Below, piece after piece: positions 1-9,869 of a stretch of 64,000 nucleotides of DNA. The notes beneath the pieces were generated by a model. It was not told the origin of the DNA. It did no database searches and saw nothing but the letters and a program-made list of their open reading frames with translations. This stretch comes from Poa pratensis (Eukaryota > Streptophyta > Magnoliopsida > Poales > Poaceae), in assembly GCA_947311845.1 (NCBI GenBank), contig CAMZMU010000063.1, positions 121,999,964 to 122,063,963 of the forward strand. The letters run 5' to 3'. A program made the position numbers and the translations under genes. Every line of letters starts with the position of its first letter. Position 1 is the stretch's first letter.

Positions 1-179
1 TGTGAGGATCTGCGTCAAATCAAGCCATTTGAATGTTTGCGATGTTGGTTTGGAAAGAGTAGGGGAAAGCTGAAAAATCCATTGTGCCTATTATTACCAA
101 AGTCCATACGAATTTTATCTACACTACGTTCTTGTTTTGTTTCGTGTGCACGAGACACGTAAAAAAAAAATACGAGTTA

Positions 180-2519
180 CTAGTAATCATAATCTTGTGT
201 TACCTGAAACATGGCCAGGCAGGGGGTGTCGCCGGACGGCACCAACATACGCCTGATCTCCAGCGAGGGCTTGTAGTCCCCGAAGAGTTCCTCACCGGTG
301 CAGTCCGCCCTGGCGACGACGAAGAGAACCCCCTCGCCATTGCAGTCGATCTGCAGCCGCCCGCTCGCGTCCTCGCCAAGCCTCCCGGCCAGAGGGTAGA
401 AGAGCACCAGCGCCCTGGCCAGCGTCGCCTTGAGCCGGTCCGGCGAGAAGAAGTCGCCCTCGCCGCTCGGCGTCGTCGAGGTCGTCGAGGCCGGGTAGTA
501 TGTCACGAACCTAACTCGCTGGGATACACTGGAAGGGGATTCGAGAGGGAAACTAGGGTTCGGGAGGTAGACGGAAGCAATCTCTCGGGAGAGTCCAGAG
601 ATACAGGGGATCGAGAGGTAGATGAAGGGGGTCGGAGAGATGAGAGTAGTCTTCTGTCCTGTTCGTCCTTCCCTTTGTGCCGACACTTCTCTTTTGTAGC
701 TGCACCACACCAGCTTGGCCCATAGGCCGATCCACAGCCCACGACGGCCCATCTCGTAGTCCAGTCCGTGACATTCCCCTCTCCTTAAATTTCGGCTTGC
801 CCCCAAGCCGAGCGTCAATGTCAAGCCACCAGGGTCCCACAACCACATGACGACTAGAGCTGGTAGAAACATAATACCATCAGGACTTGTTTGTCCAATC
901 TGTGCATCAGGATTCCATGGCGTGGTGATCGGCGAACTGACCATACATCCTACCATGTCACTTCTGCCATGGAGAAACTGTTTGTCTATTGACAAAGTTC
1001 TCCTTCGAAAGATCCACCCACGATGCTTCTGCTGCAACGGTGCCATCATGTGTAGAAACAGGGCAGCCTGAACACCAATTTGTTGCACATTTCGTATCTT
1101 GGTCCCATGTTCTGCAGCCCCAAGAAATGTCCCAAGGCACCCGTTCACATCATAGTGTGCAGAATACTTGCCAACTGGAGCATGAACGAAACAGGTACCA
1201 GACGTAGTGGCCGCTGACAGCCTTGCCGCTTCTTGAATCCTGAACACTTTGCTCTTAGCAAGATCACCATTCTGCAGCTGTGCTTTACAAGCAACCTGTC
1301 GCTTCATAGCTTCCAATGCCTGTACTCGTTGCTCAAGCTTGTTTGTACATTTAGTGACTAGTGGATTTTGCAACAGGTGAATATAGGCAAGACCAGTAAG
1401 CTCATTGCTGTTAACCAACATAACCATCAGCTTGACACAAAATTCTTGGAGAACCAGTGAAACCATTGTTTTGTCGACAGCAACAACAGCTAGTGTAAAT
1501 GATGGTGTTGGCCAGAGTTGTTTGCTAAGCAGATAGAAAATATCATGGATGGACCATTGAGTTAGCTCACGCAATACTGCAGTATCCTGGACCAAGTGGA
1601 GGTGAACAATTCTGCACACTCTTCGTGTAATCACACATTGCCAGATCAATGCAAGAAGGAACGTGCGTGTGGGAAGGTGGTTACCATGGCTATCATAAAC
1701 AGTGTACTGGTGTTGAGCTCGATGGCACTTGCGAAGACAATCACAGTATCCTGCCCAGGTGCACATGCGACCAGCAGAACAATCACAAGACGAAGCAGTA
1801 GTTAGTATCTCTGCATGTTCCTGTTGTGTCAACTCAGATAGTATCCCTTCTGTAATCAGCTGGTTGCGAACGCCTAGGTCCCAAGGTAAATTGATAGAAT
1901 CTCTGACTCGACGACAGTTGTAGGCACAACACCATGTTACCATTGACCATAGAGAGAAAAACTTGGTTGAAGAAGCAACGTTGACATTCGCATTGGCCAT
2001 TCTCGGCTTGATGTCGTCATTTACGTCTTCAGAGACAAAATGTTCAGTAATGTGCTCACTTTGTTTTTCAGCAAACCCAGATTGAAACTCCTCTGTACTC
2101 AGCTCATTGCAAACACCTGGGTCCCAAGGTACACTGATAGACAACATGACCAGACTGCTAATACAATGACCAGCTGCACTCAAGTCTGGAAGCATAATCT
2201 CTGTATTGAAATGAGCAGCTTGAATAGTCATATGGAGTATGTTATGTGATGAAAAAAATTCTGCATGTCTTATGGCACCAGCAGCGAATGTTTGAGTGAC
2301 CGTGGATAATTTTGGTGTAAGAGATACCCTCGTATGGACATGCCACTGCCTATGCTGCACAATGGAAGTTCTCTCACCTTTGAATCTCAGGTTAAGTCCA
2401 ATTATCATGTCAACCATAAGCCAGGACGTGTGTAGTTTCCATCCCTTCATGTGCCCCTGTACTAACAGCCGAGATATGGCAGTACCACATGGTTGGACAC
2501 TCAAACATATCTCTTGCAT
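180..2519 (-). CDS. Retrotransposon ORF2, open through the LTR into BAHD
   Basis: An uninterrupted 779-codon frame starts inside the element, crosses its 3' LTR and enters BAHD exon 1 in the correct BAHD frame (junction VTYYPAS). It continues past the BAHD splice donor to a stop at 180. The element part has no recognised domain. It contains a repeated motif ([15 protein letters not shown] and [14 protein letters not shown]) and a heptad-like stretch ([17 protein letters not shown]). Whether it is translated is unknown. A spliced transcript using the donor at 203 would encode an element-BAHD fusion. Confidence 0.45.
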   Translation of the reverse strand: MQEICLSVQPCGTAISRLLVQGHMKGWKLHTSWLMVDMIIGLNLRFKGERTSIVQHRQWHVHTRVSLTPKLSTVTQTFAAGAIRHAEFFSSHNILHMTIQAAHFNTEIMLPDLSAAGHCISSLVMLSISVPWDPGVCNELSTEEFQSGFAEKQSEHITEHFVSEDVNDDIKPRMANANVNVASSTKFFSLWSMVTWCCAYNCRRVRDSINLPWDLGVRNQLITEGILSELTQQEHAEILTTASSCDCSAGRMCTWAGYCDCLRKCHRAQHQYTVYDSHGNHLPTRTFLLALIWQCVITRRVCRIVHLHLVQDTAVLRELTQWSIHDIFYLLSKQLWPTPSFTLAVVAVDKTMVSLVLQEFCVKLMVMLVNSNELTGLAYIHLLQNPLVTKCTNKLEQRVQALEAMKRQVACKAQLQNGDLAKSKVFRIQEAARLSAATTSGTCFVHAPVGKYSAHYDVNGCLGTFLGAAEHGTKIRNVQQIGVQAALFLHMMAPLQQKHRGWIFRRRTLSIDKQFLHGRSDMVGCMVSSPITTPWNPDAQIGQTSPDGIMFLPALVVMWLWDPGGLTLTLGLGASRNLRRGECHGLDYEMGRRGLWIGLWAKLVWCSYKREVSAQREGRTGQKTTLISPTPFIYLSIPCISGLSREIASVYLPNPSFPLESPSSVSQRVRFVTYYPASTTSTTPSGEGDFFSPDRLKATLARALVLFYPLAGRLGEDASGRLQIDCNGEGVLFVVARADCTGEELFGDYKPSLEIRRMLVPSGDTPCLAMFQVTQDYDY
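501..773 (-). repeat. 3' LTR of the non-autonomous element
   Basis: This 273 bp LTR is the 3' copy in element orientation. It differs from the other LTR by two substitutions (near positions 637 and 730) and a G-run indel near 534. Read on the minus strand it is open in the frame that continues into the BAHD exon. Confidence 0.93.
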
Positions 2520-3828
2520 CTGAAAACGGCATGTCCTTAGAGATCTCTTCCCCCTGGTTGAAAGCCACTAGAATCATGACATGTTGCATTGAACACATAT
2601 ACAAGTCATTCAGGTGACAACTCCTATTGTTAGTTTGCTCAACACTACCACTTTTAAAAATTGGACAATCAGCAAACCTCTCAGGAAACATTTCAGCAAC
2701 CATCAGACCATGAACTTCTGAGAGCGAAGGTAACTTGAGGAATTTGTCAACTATCAGCAGTAATGCTAAGACGAAGCCATCCTTGAGAATGCATGTGCTG
2801 CGGCCAGAACTGATGTTGTATCCGGGCAGAGAAAATGGATGGTCTTCACAGTTTGTGAAGATAACCACAGTGCCTTCTAAGACCCAGCTGTATGCAGGAG
2901 GTCGTCGAGTGTGAGGTAGTGCAATCGGAGATGTGCACGAGCCCTTCACCCCTCCCAGACATTCGGCTTGCCCACAAGCTGATAGTAACAGCAGCCAGAG
3001 CAGGTGGCGGTGATCTTGCTTGCTTCCCATCCTCAGAGGTAACATCATCCAAGGCTTGACGGAAGGCAAAGCCGCAGCTGGTCTCGTGGTTGACGAAGGC
3101 GCAGTCGTCGTCGAACACGCAACTAGAGAAACAGACAACATGGGTAGCAACCATGCACATCTGTGTGTTGTGGAGAGCGTGCATGATGCCAACCACAGAG
3201 GCCATGGTGGTGGCCGATCCAGAAGTAACCCGAGCTTATCTGGAGGGTGCGGAGGTGTGGTTGCAGGGCGCACTGCAACTGTAGTAGGGGTGGACACCAA
3301 GCCTGCCAGCATGAACTTCCCGTCCCGCTTTGCTCGTACAAGGACGCCTGTCGAACCGGTTGTGGGCGTCTGCGTGTCCGGCTTGAGGGTGGCGAGCTGC
3401 TGCGTGGTTAGGAGCGGCAAGGTTCCCAACGGTGGTGTACTGACCGTGGACTCGATCCCCGACTGCTGAGACGAGTCCACAACTTCAACGTCGCCGACGT
3501 TGCGGCTGAGACGCATCGTCGAACACTTGGCAGGCACCGCACCGTCTGAGATGTTGGTGGCATTGTCGCAGCCAGCCGCGACCTCCTGGTCGTCATCTGA
3601 GGCCTCCGGCTGCACAGACAAGAGTCCGACCTCCGCGTTGCCGACGTTGGGGCAGAAATCCTGCGTCACACCCTTGGTGGGCACCGCATCGTCAGGGATT
3701 CCAGTGGCGTTGTCGGAGCTGTCCGCGAGCTCTTGGTCGACTCCTGAGTCCTCCGGCTGCACCACACGTCCGCTCAACATGGCCAGCATCTGCTTGCACA
3801 GAAGAATGGCTCGATCGACTGGATCCAT
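2410..3828 (-). CDS. Retrotransposon ORF1, unknown function
   Basis: This is the first long ORF after the primer-binding site, starting [18 protein letters not shown]. It encodes about 472 residues. No gag, zinc knuckle or pol motif is visible. Near the N-terminus two related segments of roughly 50 residues repeat ([20 protein letters not shown] and [20 protein letters not shown]), each followed by a VGN/DAEV-like motif. The middle (about 3205-2850) looks more protein-like in another frame ([13 protein letters not shown]), so an internal frameshift is possible. The end overlaps ORF2 by about 110 bp in a different frame. Product unrecognised; it may be a captured host sequence or a decayed element gene. 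Confidence 0.45.
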   Translation of the reverse strand: MDPVDRAILLCKQMLAMLSGRVVQPEDSGVDQELADSSDNATGIPDDAVPTKGVTQDFCPNVGNAEVGLLSVQPEASDDDQEVAAGCDNATNISDGAVPAKCSTMRLSRNVGDVEVVDSSQQSGIESTVSTPPLGTLPLLTTQQLATLKPDTQTPTTGSTGVLVRAKRDGKFMLAGLVSTPTTVAVRPATTPPHPPDKLGLLLDRPPPWPLWLASCTLSTTHRCAWLLPMLSVSLVACSTTTAPSSTTRPAAALPSVKPWMMLPLRMGSKQDHRHLLWLLLLSACGQAECLGGVKGSCTSPIALPHTRRPPAYSWVLEGTVVIFTNCEDHPFSLPGYNISSGRSTCILKDGFVLALLLIVDKFLKLPSLSEVHGLMVAEMFPERFADCPIFKSGSVEQTNNRSCHLNDLYMCSMQHVMILVAFNQGEEISKDMPFSDARDMFECPTMWYCHISAVSTGAHEGMETTHVLAYG

Positions 3829-3868
3829 GGTTGGATCGATCGTAGCGTCGGTGGAGAGCGGTGTGCTT

Positions 3869-3881
3869 GGCTCTGATACCA
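3869..3881 (-). other. tRNA-iMet primer-binding site
   Basis: The minus strand reads TGGTATCAGAGCC, the standard plant retrotransposon complement to the 3' end of initiator tRNA-Met. It is 4 bp inside the 5' LTR and fixes the element's orientation. Confidence 0.9.
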
Positions 3882-3885
3882 TATT

Positions 3886-4159
3886 TGTCACGAACCTAAC
3901 TCGCTGGGATACACTGGAAGGGGGATTCGAGAGGGAAACTAGGGTTCGGGAGGTAGACGGAAGCAATCTCTCGGGAGAGTCCAGAGATACAGGGGATCGA
4001 GAGGTAGATGAAGGGGGTCGGAGAGATCAGAGTAGTCTTCTGTCCTGTTCGTCCTTCCCTTTGTGCCGACACTTCTCTTTTGTAGCTGCACCACACCAGC
4101 TTGGCCCATAGGCCGGTCCACAGCCCACGACGGCCCATCTCGTAGTCCAGTCCGTGACA
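3886..4159 (-). repeat. 5' LTR of the non-autonomous element
   Basis: This 274 bp LTR is the 5' copy in element orientation. The primer-binding site lies immediately inside it and the TAGTA target duplication immediately outside at 4160-4164. Confidence 0.93.
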
Positions 4160-4183
4160 TAGTAGTAGACAAGCGGTGTGTGC

Positions 4184-4504
4184 GCAAACGGAGCTTGGCT
4201 CTGATGGTTGGGTTCCCTGTGGTGGAACCAGCCCACCCAGGTTCAAGTCCTAGACTTGGCATGGGCGTTTGCATTTACCTGGATTTATTCCAGGTTTATC
4301 CGGCGCTATTCTTTCAGTGGTAGGTGGCGTGCCCGTCAACAGCGAGGCGCCTGTGGTGACTTCGTCAACCTCAAGATTTGCCGGCTCGGTCCTTCAGAGG
4401 TGCTCATAGGGGTAGGGTGTGCGTGTGTGCGTTCATAGGGGTGAGTGTACGTGCGTATTTGTGAGCGTCTGTGTTGTACTGTGTTCTCAAAAAAAAAAAA
4501 AAAA
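4184..4504 (+). mobile_element. tRNA-derived SINE in BAHD exon 1
   Basis: A 321 bp insertion ends in a 16-A tail and is flanked by a perfect 16 bp target duplication, gacaagcggtgtgtgc (4168-4183 and 4505-4520). A pol III B box GGTTCAAGTCC lies at 4240-4250. The 3' half carries the family signature of a GTGTGTGCGTTCATAGGGG block followed by TGTACTGTGTT. The same 3' signature recurs inverted at 14217-14299. It is inserted about 20 bp from the LTR element's target site. Confidence 0.88.
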
Positions 4505-4693
4505 GACAAGCGGTGTGTGCGACTTGGGCACGATGAGATCGAGGTTGGAGAGCCACAGCTCCTGCCGCGGCGCCTCCTCGCTTGGCGTCACCAGAGTTGA
4601 CTCCACAACCTCCACTTTCATCTCCATGTTAAGCTATGTACGTATATCTGTGCTTGTAGGGGATCGATGTGCCCAACTAAGCTTGCGGAGGAC

Positions 4694-4703
4694 AAATATA
4701 TAG
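4694..4703 (-). promoter_or_regulatory. Putative TATA box of the BAHD gene
   Basis: On the minus strand this reads as a CTATATATTT-like TATA element about 70 bp upstream of the BAHD ATG at 4627. This spacing is normal for a plant gene with a short leader. It suggests the promoter survived the exon insertions. Transcription is not shown. Confidence 0.4.
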
Positions 4704-4732
4704 CCAACCGAGCATGCCAAACATCCAGTTTT

Positions 4733-4800
4733 GTCACTTTTTTGAAACCAGGCAAAAGCTTTGCCTTTTATATTGATACTAGTTGGTATGTACCTGCAAC
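4733..4800 (-). repeat. Possible LINE 3'-tail remnant
   Basis: On the minus strand this short stretch resembles the 3' end of the LINE at 14525-21245: a TTAATAC/ATAT block, then GGCAAA..TTTTGCC, then TTCAAAAAA. No coding part is attached. Weak resemblance only. Confidence 0.3.
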
Positions 4801-5694
4801 GCACGTTTCACAAGTAAGGGGGCAATTTACAAGTATGAAAAGACCATATGTGGATTACTTATTTTACACTTTGCAACATAAATTTTGCGAAGATAACCAT
4901 GCTTATGTAAGCACCATGGAGCACACAAACCACAGATATAAGCCAATGGAAGAAGTTTGTGCCTCTGTACAAAAAGTCAGAAACATGACTATAAGAGCAT
5001 CTCCAGGAGCTCCTCTATATGGACATCCAAACGAAATTTGGAGGACGGAGGCCCAAAAACGCTCTCCAACAGCCCATCCAAATGGACATGTATCGATAGA
5101 TGTCCTCGTTTGTCCCGGGTGCCTCATCCACATTTGGGGGACGAAGCCAGGACCATCTCTCGCTCGCTCGCTCGCGTCCCGCGCGAATCCGGAAGTTGCA
5201 GGCGACGAGGACGACGCTTGTGCCTCTCCTCGACTCGCCGTCCCAAGGTATGCGATGTACCTTTTTTACTTCGATTTAGAGCGTGAGGTAGGATGGACCA
5301 GATGGGGACGGCGGCGGCGCTGCGAGGTAGGGGACGACGGCGGCGCTGCGAGGAAGACAGGGGGCGGCGGAGGAGGCGCAGCAGGCCGCCGCTTCGTCGG
5401 CGCCGTCTTGGAATGGGGGCGGCGGAGTAGGCCGAGATGGGCGGCGGAGTAGGCCGAGGACGGCGGCCGTCGAAGGATTGGGAGGCGAGGTGGGCTGCAG
5501 CGGCCAGCGAGGTGGTGTTGTTTCTGCTCGTGCTGGGTGCCAGGCAAGGGCTGGGCTGGGTATGCTTGTATTCTGCTTGTGCGTGTGTACTGCTTGTTCG
5601 TGCTGCTGATCAATTCCTGCACTGCGTTGCTACTGAATCTTGCTACTGAATGTTGGTCAATTCCTGTACTAAATTATGATGTTGTTTATTTTAG

Positions 5695-5808
5695 ATGGAC
5701 AATTTAGGGATGAACAACTCACAAACACAGAGTGATGGATCTTTTCTTGACATGATGAATATGGGTCCCGGTGACATGAATTGGGGTATGAACTATGTGA
5801 TTTGTTAG
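5695..5808 (+). pseudogene. Truncated Harbinger Myb-like ORF1
   Basis: A short frame beginning MDNLGMNNSQTQSDGSFLDM follows a TTTTAG acceptor-like site and stops after 37 residues. It resembles the N-terminus of the accessory Myb/SANT-type protein of PIF/Harbinger elements, convergent to the transposase. The DNA-binding domain is absent, apparently deleted, because the transposase 3' end follows within about 120 bp. Confidence 0.5.
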
Positions 5809-5929
5809 CTACTTGATGTATGAAAAAGGAAATGTTTTATTGATAACACTGCATTACATTGATGAAATAAAATGGATTACATCACTCATTGCATAAAAGG
5901 TAAAACTACAAGAAAAGAAAAGGATTACA

Positions 5930-7282
5930 TCACTCGTTTCCAAACTTCTGCCAGATGTTCTCAACTAGATCTCTTTGAAGCTGAGAATGATCAACTTTAT
6001 TTTTAATACGGTGATTCATGTGGAGAAAATCACTCAGCTCTTCTGCATAGGTACGAGATACTGTGACCCTTTCTCCCATTCCATCATAAGTGTAGCTTTG
6101 CCGACCATTGTCTCGTTCCTCTTCAACTATCATATTGTGCATTATGACACAAGCTTTCATGACATCACCAATTTCTTTACGCTTCCAGCCTTTAGCAGGT
6201 CCTCGAACAATGGCAAAACGAGCTTGCAGAACTCCAAAGGCTCGTTCAACATCCTTTCTAGCTGACTCTTGCATTTGCGCAAATTTCTTCGTCTTCTTTG
6301 TGTCTGGAGCTGGTATGGTTTTCACAAATGTTGCCCATTGTGGATATATGCCATATGCAAGGTAATACCCCATTGTGTACTGATGACCATTGATACTATA
6401 ATTCACTTCGGAGCTTTACCTTCGGATAGCTTTGCAAACACAGGAGAACGGTGAAGAACATTTAGATCATTGTTAGACCCCGGTAAACCAAAAAAGAATG
6501 CCAAATCCATAGATCTTGTGAAGCAACTGCTTCCAAGATCATTGTGGGCTCTTTGACATGGCCTTTAAACATGCCATGCCATTTCTTTGGGCAATTTTTC
6601 CAAGCCCAGTGCATGCAATCTATACTCCCTAACATACCAGGGAATCCTCTTTCCTCCCCTATTGCAAGCAATCTTGCAGTATCTTGTGCATTTGGTGATC
6701 TTAGGTACTGGTCCCCAAATACTTTGCACACTTTGATCACAAATTTCTTGCACGACTCTAAATTTGTGGATTCTGCGGAGCGGATGTACTCATCATCTAA
6801 ATCAGCAGCTATTCCATAAGATAACATCCGCATTGCCGCGGTCATCTTTTGCAGAGGATGCAACCCAAGAGCTCCAGCATAATTTCTTTTTTGCGTAAAG
6901 TAACCCTCATAGTCATGCTCAAGTATACCAGCAACTATGCGGTTAAACAAATTACGGGACATCCTAAACCTGTGCATAAAATAAATAAATGAGACACGGT
7001 ACTGAAAAATATACAGACACAGAGTAGTGTTATAATGACGAACCTTCGCCGAAATAAGTGCTCGGGGTAGCGGGGATTTTGTTTGAAGTAGTCATCCCAG
7101 AGAAGAACAAATCCGGCATCTCTTCCTCTATCGATGATCTGACGTCCAGGCTTGGAACCGCCACAGCGGCGGGCATTTCCCTGCTCTTCCTCGTCACGGT
7201 CGGCGAATGCTGCCATAATGAGTTCATCGTCGCCTGATGAAGACGACGATGAATTCATCATCATATTCCAAGAGGTGCTCAT
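5930..7282 (-). pseudogene. Harbinger DDE transposase, two frameshifts
   Basis: Exon 1 is 7282-7044 ([10 protein letters not shown], Ser-rich, ending YPEHLFRR) and exon 2 is 6969-5930. The 74 bp intron has a GT donor at 7043-7042 and AG at 6971-6970, restoring [13 protein letters not shown]. Family motifs are clear: GSIDCMHWAWKNCP, EAVASQDLWIWH, and RKDVERAFGVLQARFAIVRGP. The frame is broken after WIWHSF near 6495 (one T short in a T-run) and again near 6410 (KAP then EVNYSINGH). Both are single-base losses relative to family expectation. Function in an active element is cut-and-paste transposition at TAA/TTA targets. Confidence 0.9.
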
Positions 7283-7369
7283 TGTATCGTGAGAGAGTGG
7301 ATAGAGAGCAGAGAAGCCACAACCAGGAATGTTGTGAGAGAGGTGGGAGATGGTGGTATATATGGATCT

Positions 7370-7459
7370 GAAAATATAGCTGTTGGGAATATAGCCGTTG
7401 GAAATATAGCTGTTGGAAATATAGCCGTTGGGAATCTGGGTGTTGAAATATATCCGTTC
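7370..7459. repeat. 15 bp tandem repeats, Harbinger subterminal
   Basis: Five to six head-to-tail units of the form GAAATATAGCYGTTG lie about 200 bp inside the right terminus, upstream of the transposase ATG, with degenerate units beyond to about 7490. Subterminal repeats in DNA transposons are often transposase-binding sites; here that is inference. Confidence 0.75.
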
Positions 7460-7834
7460 AAAAAATAGAGTCGTTGAAAAAAAGCTGTTGAATGGTAGTT
7501 ATTAGAAAACTATTAAAATATAGGAGAGAGAATATAGATGTCCTGGATATAGATGTTCTGCTGGAAAACTGGGGACATCTAAAAAGGAATCTTTATAGAT
7601 GATCCTTATATGGAGATATAGATGACCAAATTTGGAGGAGCTCCTGGAGATGCTCTAAGGCTGCACTCAGAAAGTACAGAAAATCTATGCGGTATTTAGA
7701 TATTTGCTGGGAGAAAGAAGATATAGATAGCTTAAAAAAGAAAGAAGAGATAGATACCTGCTAATCCTAGCAACCTACTGATGTGCAGAGTATAGCTTAG
7801 CACTACGGAAAAAAATCTAGAGGATGTGTTACCC

Positions 7835-8067
7835 TCATCTGGCTTTACAGTTCTTTTTCCTTGGAAAACCACTGTCCGGGGACACTTTTCCAACAACACC
7901 TAGCTGAAGCAAGTCAGCAAAGTCCTCATACAGGCGGATGTTAGAGCCCAAAGAAAAAATTAATCGATGAACGAAAGAACTCACCGGTAGTCGCGCACAA
8001 TTGAGGATTTGACCTTGGCCACGCGACGCTTCCGGAATCGGGAAGCGGCGTCGCTCGCGGCCTTCAT
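7835..8067 (-). pseudogene. Two-part small peptide gene fragment, unknown
   Basis: On the minus strand ATG 8067 begins MKAASDAASRFRKRRVAKVK and runs to VRDYR, where a GTGAGT donor lies at 7984. A second open stretch from 7934 reads LYEDFADLLQLGVVGK and ends FPRKKNCKAR before a stop at 7835. Joined they would give about 60 basic residues. The gap is only about 50 bp and has no usable AG acceptor before the second part, so the intron looks partly deleted. Family not recognised. It may be a captured fragment lying beside the RBR remnant. Confidence 0.4.
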
Positions 8068-8145
8068 GGATGGATCTGGCTGGATCTTGACGTGTGTGGC
8101 TGGTCGAGCTCTGCCTTTGCCGGTAGCTTCTCCCTCGTGGTGCTA

Positions 8146-8650
8146 CTATTTTTTTACTAAATAATTAATTGCGCGCATGTAAGAACACTTAAGGCAAATA
8201 TTAGAAGAGAGCATCTCAGAGCAGTACTTGCATGTCCTTCGATTGCATCCGTCAATCCTCTCAACGAACGTCTTGCAGCTCGGGCACTGCTTCCACCGGC
8301 GTTCCTGCGCGAGCCTCCTCAGGAGCGTGGCGTCTGGGCCCTTGGCGCAGTCCTGCCCGCCGAGACCGGTGCCGTCGGAGCTCCACTGCATACCGCAGGT
8401 GGCGCACAGAGCTTCTCCGCACACCGGGCACGCCGCCATGGCCGGCTCCACCTCGCCGCTTGTCTCGATCGAGCGGACCCTGCACCGCCTGTTCGGGCAG
8501 TACGCGCGCCGGTCCGGCGGGAGCGCGTTCCCCGCGAGCCCCAGTCGACAAAAGCCCTGTAGTCAATCGCCTTTTTGCACTTCTCCGGGTGGAGCACGCC
8601 TCGGCCGCCACCCCTGCCGCACGCAAAGGCACCAAAGAGGCACGTACCGT
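8146..8650 (-). pseudogene. RBR/IBR-type E3 ubiquitin ligase remnant
   Basis: Minus-strand sequence encodes LHPEKCKKAIDYRAFVDWG, then (after a frame change near 8548) LAGNALPPDRRAYCPNRRC, ACPVCGEALCATCGMQW and CPSCKTFVERIDGCNRRTC. This matches the order of an IBR zinc domain followed by RING2 in RBR ubiquitin ligases. The RING1 part is missing upstream, and a 1-bp shift breaks the frame between DWG and LAG. The C-terminus after CKYCSE lacks the normal conserved tail. A truncated, non-functional copy is most likely. Confidence 0.7.
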
Positions 8651-8739
8651 TTCGATTTGTGTTGAGTTGTCATGATCGTTGATCAAATTTTAACGCCTCA
8701 GATTTAATGTATCAACACAGCTCAACACAAGTTTGCTCT

Positions 8740-9380
8740 TTTAATAATAGTATAGATAGGAGAAGTAAAACAGAACAAGGCCAAAGCCAAAAGAAAAAGA
8801 CAGTAAAGGGCATACTACAGGCAGTAGCCCCACAACAAAAACAGCAAGTCACTCAGCCAATTCCGTCTTTTCTCTCTGAGAGGAAGATTGTCATGAGAGT
8901 GGCAGACTAAGAGGTGATATCAGCAAGGTGCTTTGCTCCAGCGAGGATCCAGTCACGGCCCTCGCTCTTAATTTTTTGGACGAGGGCGCATGGCATGGTG
9001 AATTTGTTGTTGAAGACACGGGCATTCCGCTCCTTCCAGATATCCCAGGCGATAAGAGCAATGGCCGTCTTAAGACCCTTAGGATGAGCTGTGGGGCACC
9101 GGGAAACCGCCTTCCAGTAATGGAGCACTGTGGGGCGACTGTGACCAATGCAATAAACAATGGCAGGGCACGGGAGCCAGGACGACGCAGCGGTCCAAAT
9201 GCGCTTGGAGAAACGACATTCAAAGAGCAAGTGTCTGGCAGTTTCCGGGTGACAACGGCATAGCTGGCAAGTCGGTTGATTAGGCCAGCCCCGAATGGCC
9301 AGACGATCGGACGTCCACAACCTATTCTGCACCGCCAGCCAAGCAAAGAAGTGGCATTTAGGAGGGGCCCAGAATTTTCA
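8740..9380 (-). pseudogene. LINE 3' end with RT zinc-binding (zf-RVT) domain
   Basis: The minus strand encodes WAPPKCHFFAWLAVQNRLWT, then CQLCRCHPETARHLLFECRF and AWDIWKERNARVFNNK, ending LADITS at 8907. This is the C-terminal zf-RVT region of plant LINE ORF2. A TGA replaces the expected Trp just before the FWAPPKC motif. Nothing of the reverse transcriptase domain is present upstream, so it is a 5'-truncated or fragmented copy. About 150 bp of 3' tail follows. Confidence 0.8.
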
Positions 9381-9384
9381 AACT

Positions 9385-9869
9385 AACGACTGGAAGGTGC
9401 AATTGACAGAGCCAAGGAATTGCTAGCGCTCCCAATTTTAGGTTTTGGTCTTGGCCTCTTGGGCTTCTTTATTCCTCAACTGCACATGTACTAACATGTG
9501 TAGACGACGCTCTGGTTGGCAGGACATAAATTGCCAGATTATTTCCCATGATGGAAACCTGCATTGCTCCTTGTGCATGAATGACGAACATGGCCGGCAA
9601 AATATGTATCAACATAGCAAGTGCAAAACAAAATCTCTCAACAAAACGCTACATATCCTCTCCGATGAATGACCCCCACTCATTCAACAATTCATAGAAT
9701 ATACGGAAGTTTGTACTGTTACTTGTTCAGTGTAACCACATCACTTCTACCGTAGCATACTTCACAAGAGTGCGCCAACACAAGTCCCTATTTGAGCAAA
9801 CCTCAGGAAACATGATTTCAGCCTATCTTTCTTGCTTGGGACTCTGGAGAACTACTCCGTACAATTTTT
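9385..9869. other. Unassigned spacer
   Basis: No gene, repeat or terminal structure was recognised between the LINE fragment and the copia fragment. Confidence 0.5.

Larger units (their letters stand above)
501..4159 (-). mobile_element. Non-autonomous LTR retrotransposon in BAHD exon 1
   Basis: Two LTRs (501-773 and 3886-4159) begin TGTCACG and end GTGACA. The target duplication TAGTA flanks the element at 496-500 and 4160-4164. A tRNA-iMet primer-binding site TGGTATCAGAGCC lies on the minus strand at 3881-3869, 4 bp inside the right LTR. A purine tract (AAGGAGAGGGGAA) abuts the left LTR at about 774-786. The element is therefore transcribed right to left. The LTRs differ by two substitutions and one 1-bp indel, so the insertion is recent. 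The 3.1 kb interior has two long ORFs but no recognisable gag, protease, integrase, reverse transcriptase or RNase H, so it must depend on another element for mobility. Confidence 0.93.
204..4627 (-). pseudogene. BAHD acyltransferase, exon 1, split by two insertions
   Basis: BAHD enzymes transfer acyl groups from acyl-CoA to alcohols or amines in the cytosol (phenolic esters, lignin precursors). The exon starts at ATG 4627 (MEMKVEVVESTLVTPSEE), continues through 4521, then 4183-4165, then 500-204. Once the two insertions and their target duplications are discounted the frame is continuous: SHTPLVYYYPAS, then the family-typical FYPLAGRL and DCNGEGVLF blocks, ending at PCLAMFQ. A GT donor follows at 203. 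That intron position is usual for HCT-like BAHD genes. The HxxxD and DFGWG motifs would lie in exon 2, outside the window. A 3.66 kb LTR element (501-4159) and a SINE (4184-4504) interrupt the exon, so this allele should not encode a normal enzyme. Exact substrate unknown. Confidence 0.85.
4995..7655. mobile_element. PIF/Harbinger DNA transposon
   Basis: The element is 2.66 kb with inverted termini beginning GAGCATCTCCAGGAGCTCCT at both ends and a TAA target duplication (4992-4994 and 7656-7658), as expected for PIF/Harbinger. It carries a minus-strand DDE transposase and the start of the accessory Myb-like ORF on the plus strand. The left third is GC-rich leader-like sequence; the right subterminal region has 15 bp tandem repeats. 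Both genes are damaged, so the copy is non-autonomous, though the termini look intact. Confidence 0.92.

Noticed and set aside
4184..4260. A tRNA gene
   Set aside because: The B box belongs to the tRNA-derived head of a SINE; no acceptor stem or anticodon arm can be drawn.
7370..7459. CRISPR-like array
   Set aside because: Repeats are directly adjacent without spacers and lie in a eukaryotic transposon.
7279..7461. ORF with repeated FPTAI peptide
   Set aside because: A product of the 15 bp (five-codon) DNA repeat in the Harbinger subterminal region, not a protein.
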